In this document: positions 63,482 through 64,000 of the stretch, piece by piece
Layout of the letters: each line of letters opens with the position of its first letter
Position numbering within the stretch: the first letter of the stretch is position 1
Source of the DNA: an uncultured Porphyromonadaceae bacterium
GTDB taxonomy: Bacteria > Bacteroidota > Bacteroidia > Bacteroidales > Muribaculaceae
Assembly: GCA_900540625.1 (NCBI GenBank)
Contig: UQGP01000001.1
Coordinates: forward strand, 62,001-126,000
DNA: 64,000 nt
Direction: 5' to 3'
The notes under the pieces: generated by a model
What the model was told of the DNA's origin: nothing
Seen by the model: the letters and a program-made list of their open reading frames with translations, nothing else
Databases searched by the model: none
Position numbers and translations under genes: made by a program

Positions 63482-64000
63482 GTGAAAATTATAGCCGAAA
63501 GCAGCAGTACACGTACCGAGTGGGCACTTGTCGATGGAGACAAGGTGGTGGAACACGCATTCACTACCGGCATCAATCCGTACTTTCAGACACGCCGCGA
63601 AATCTCGCACTCCATACGCCTCGAATTACCCGATGCATTCTTCCGACGCCGTTGGGAACACGTCTATTTCTACGGCGCCGGATGTGCCAATTACGAGAAA
63701 AACAAGGTAATGGAATCTTCCTTGGTAGCGCAGTTCAAAACACCGGTGACGATACACAGCGACCTGTTGGGTGCCGCTCGCGGACTGCTGGTAAGGCAGC
63801 CCGGCTTAGCGTGCATCCTCGGAACGGGCTCCAATACCTGCTTGTACGATGGCCACGAAATTATCAAGAACGTTCGTCCGTTGGGCTTCATCCTCGGCGA
63901 TGAGGGCAGCAATTCGTATATGGGCAAGTTGTTCATAGCCGATTTGCTCAAGGAATTAGCTCCGCCCGAGTTGTGCACTGCTTTCTACGAAAAATACCAA
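63482..64000 (+). CDS. BadF/BcrA-type ATPase, N-acetylglucosamine kinase-like (5' part)
   Basis: Read from a GTG start: VKIIAESSSTRTEWALVDG is the phosphate-1 loop of the actin-like ATPase fold, followed by FYGAGC, HSDLLGAARGLL and LGTGSNTCLYDG (adenosine and phosphate-2 motifs), then GFILGDEGSNSYMGK. The gene runs off the window after 173 residues. Bacteroidetes proteins of this type resemble N-acetylglucosamine kinases and could recycle sugar from peptidoglycan turnover, which would fit the amidase genes upstream. A TAACTTTG box lies about 60 nt before the start. The window holds no better start codon. Confidence 0.85.
   Translation, partial: MKIIAESSSTRTEWALVDGDKVVEHAFTTGINPYFQTRREISHSIRLELPDAFFRRRWEHVYFYGAGCANYEKNKVMESSLVAQFKTPVTIHSDLLGAARGLLVRQPGLACILGTGSNTCLYDGHEIIKNVRPLGFILGDEGSNSYMGKLFIADLLKELAPPELCTAFYEKYQ

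Overview
The window looks like chromosome of a Bacteroidales bacterium, possibly of the Muribaculaceae, although the species cannot be fixed from sequence alone. Three things point there. Promoters follow the Bacteroidetes pattern TTTG/TTG, 19-21 nt, TAnnTTTG. Secreted proteins end in type IX secretion tails. The families present (DUF4494, PepSY-like DUF2874, TIGR04423, BT4734-type PrimPol, FHS sugar permease) are typical of the group.

Layout. (1) 1-8784 is the downstream half of a type III CRISPR-Cas operon on the + strand: the end of a Cas7-like RAMP, a TIGR04423-like small protein, a TIGR03986 RAMP with a long helical tail, Cas6, two CARF effectors (a Card1-type nuclease and a CARF-HEPN RNase with an extra C-terminal module), Cas1, a CRISPR-associated PrimPol and an N-terminally extended Cas2. 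No CRISPR array is visible. (2) 8753-22093 on the - strand is one 13.3-kb open frame. It is an internal piece of a giant phage- or conjugative-element-type polyvalent protein, with neither a credible start nor a credible end. It fills exactly the space between cas2 and the terminator of a CAT-anticodon tRNA. (3) 22155-30087 is core genome: a FadL-type porin, a Y-family polymerase with a YolD partner, a lipoprotein, DUF4494, YggS, a sugar permease and tRNA-Ser. (4) 30240-41937 is an exopolysaccharide operon with a terminator-like hairpin in its leader: wza, wzc, wzx, a polymerase, two GT4 glycosyltransferases, a CapK-like enzyme and two broken acyltransferase genes. (5) 41971-53780 is housekeeping: grpE, dnaJ, gluQ, a membrane-anchored exonuclease, tRNA-Glu, an alpha/alpha-toroid protein, pheS, crcB, nth, TRIC, GtrA, an Lrp regulator and others. 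(6) 53968-63273 is a secreted-protein operon: a phosphodiester glycosidase followed by two tandem pairs of TolB-like propeller plus large Amidase_3 enzyme with sorting tails. (7) The window ends inside a BadF/N-acetylglucosamine-kinase-like gene.

How the genes work together. The RAMP genes and Cas6 would make and hold crRNA. The two CARF proteins would respond to the cyclic oligoadenylate expected from a Cas10 upstream of the window. Cas1, the PrimPol and Cas2 form the adaptation module. The polyvalent-protein fragment sits where an array might be expected, and is either a genuine integration or an assembly chimera. The amidase region probably remodels or digests peptidoglycan outside the inner membrane. 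All functions are read from sequence features and remembered families; no search was run.
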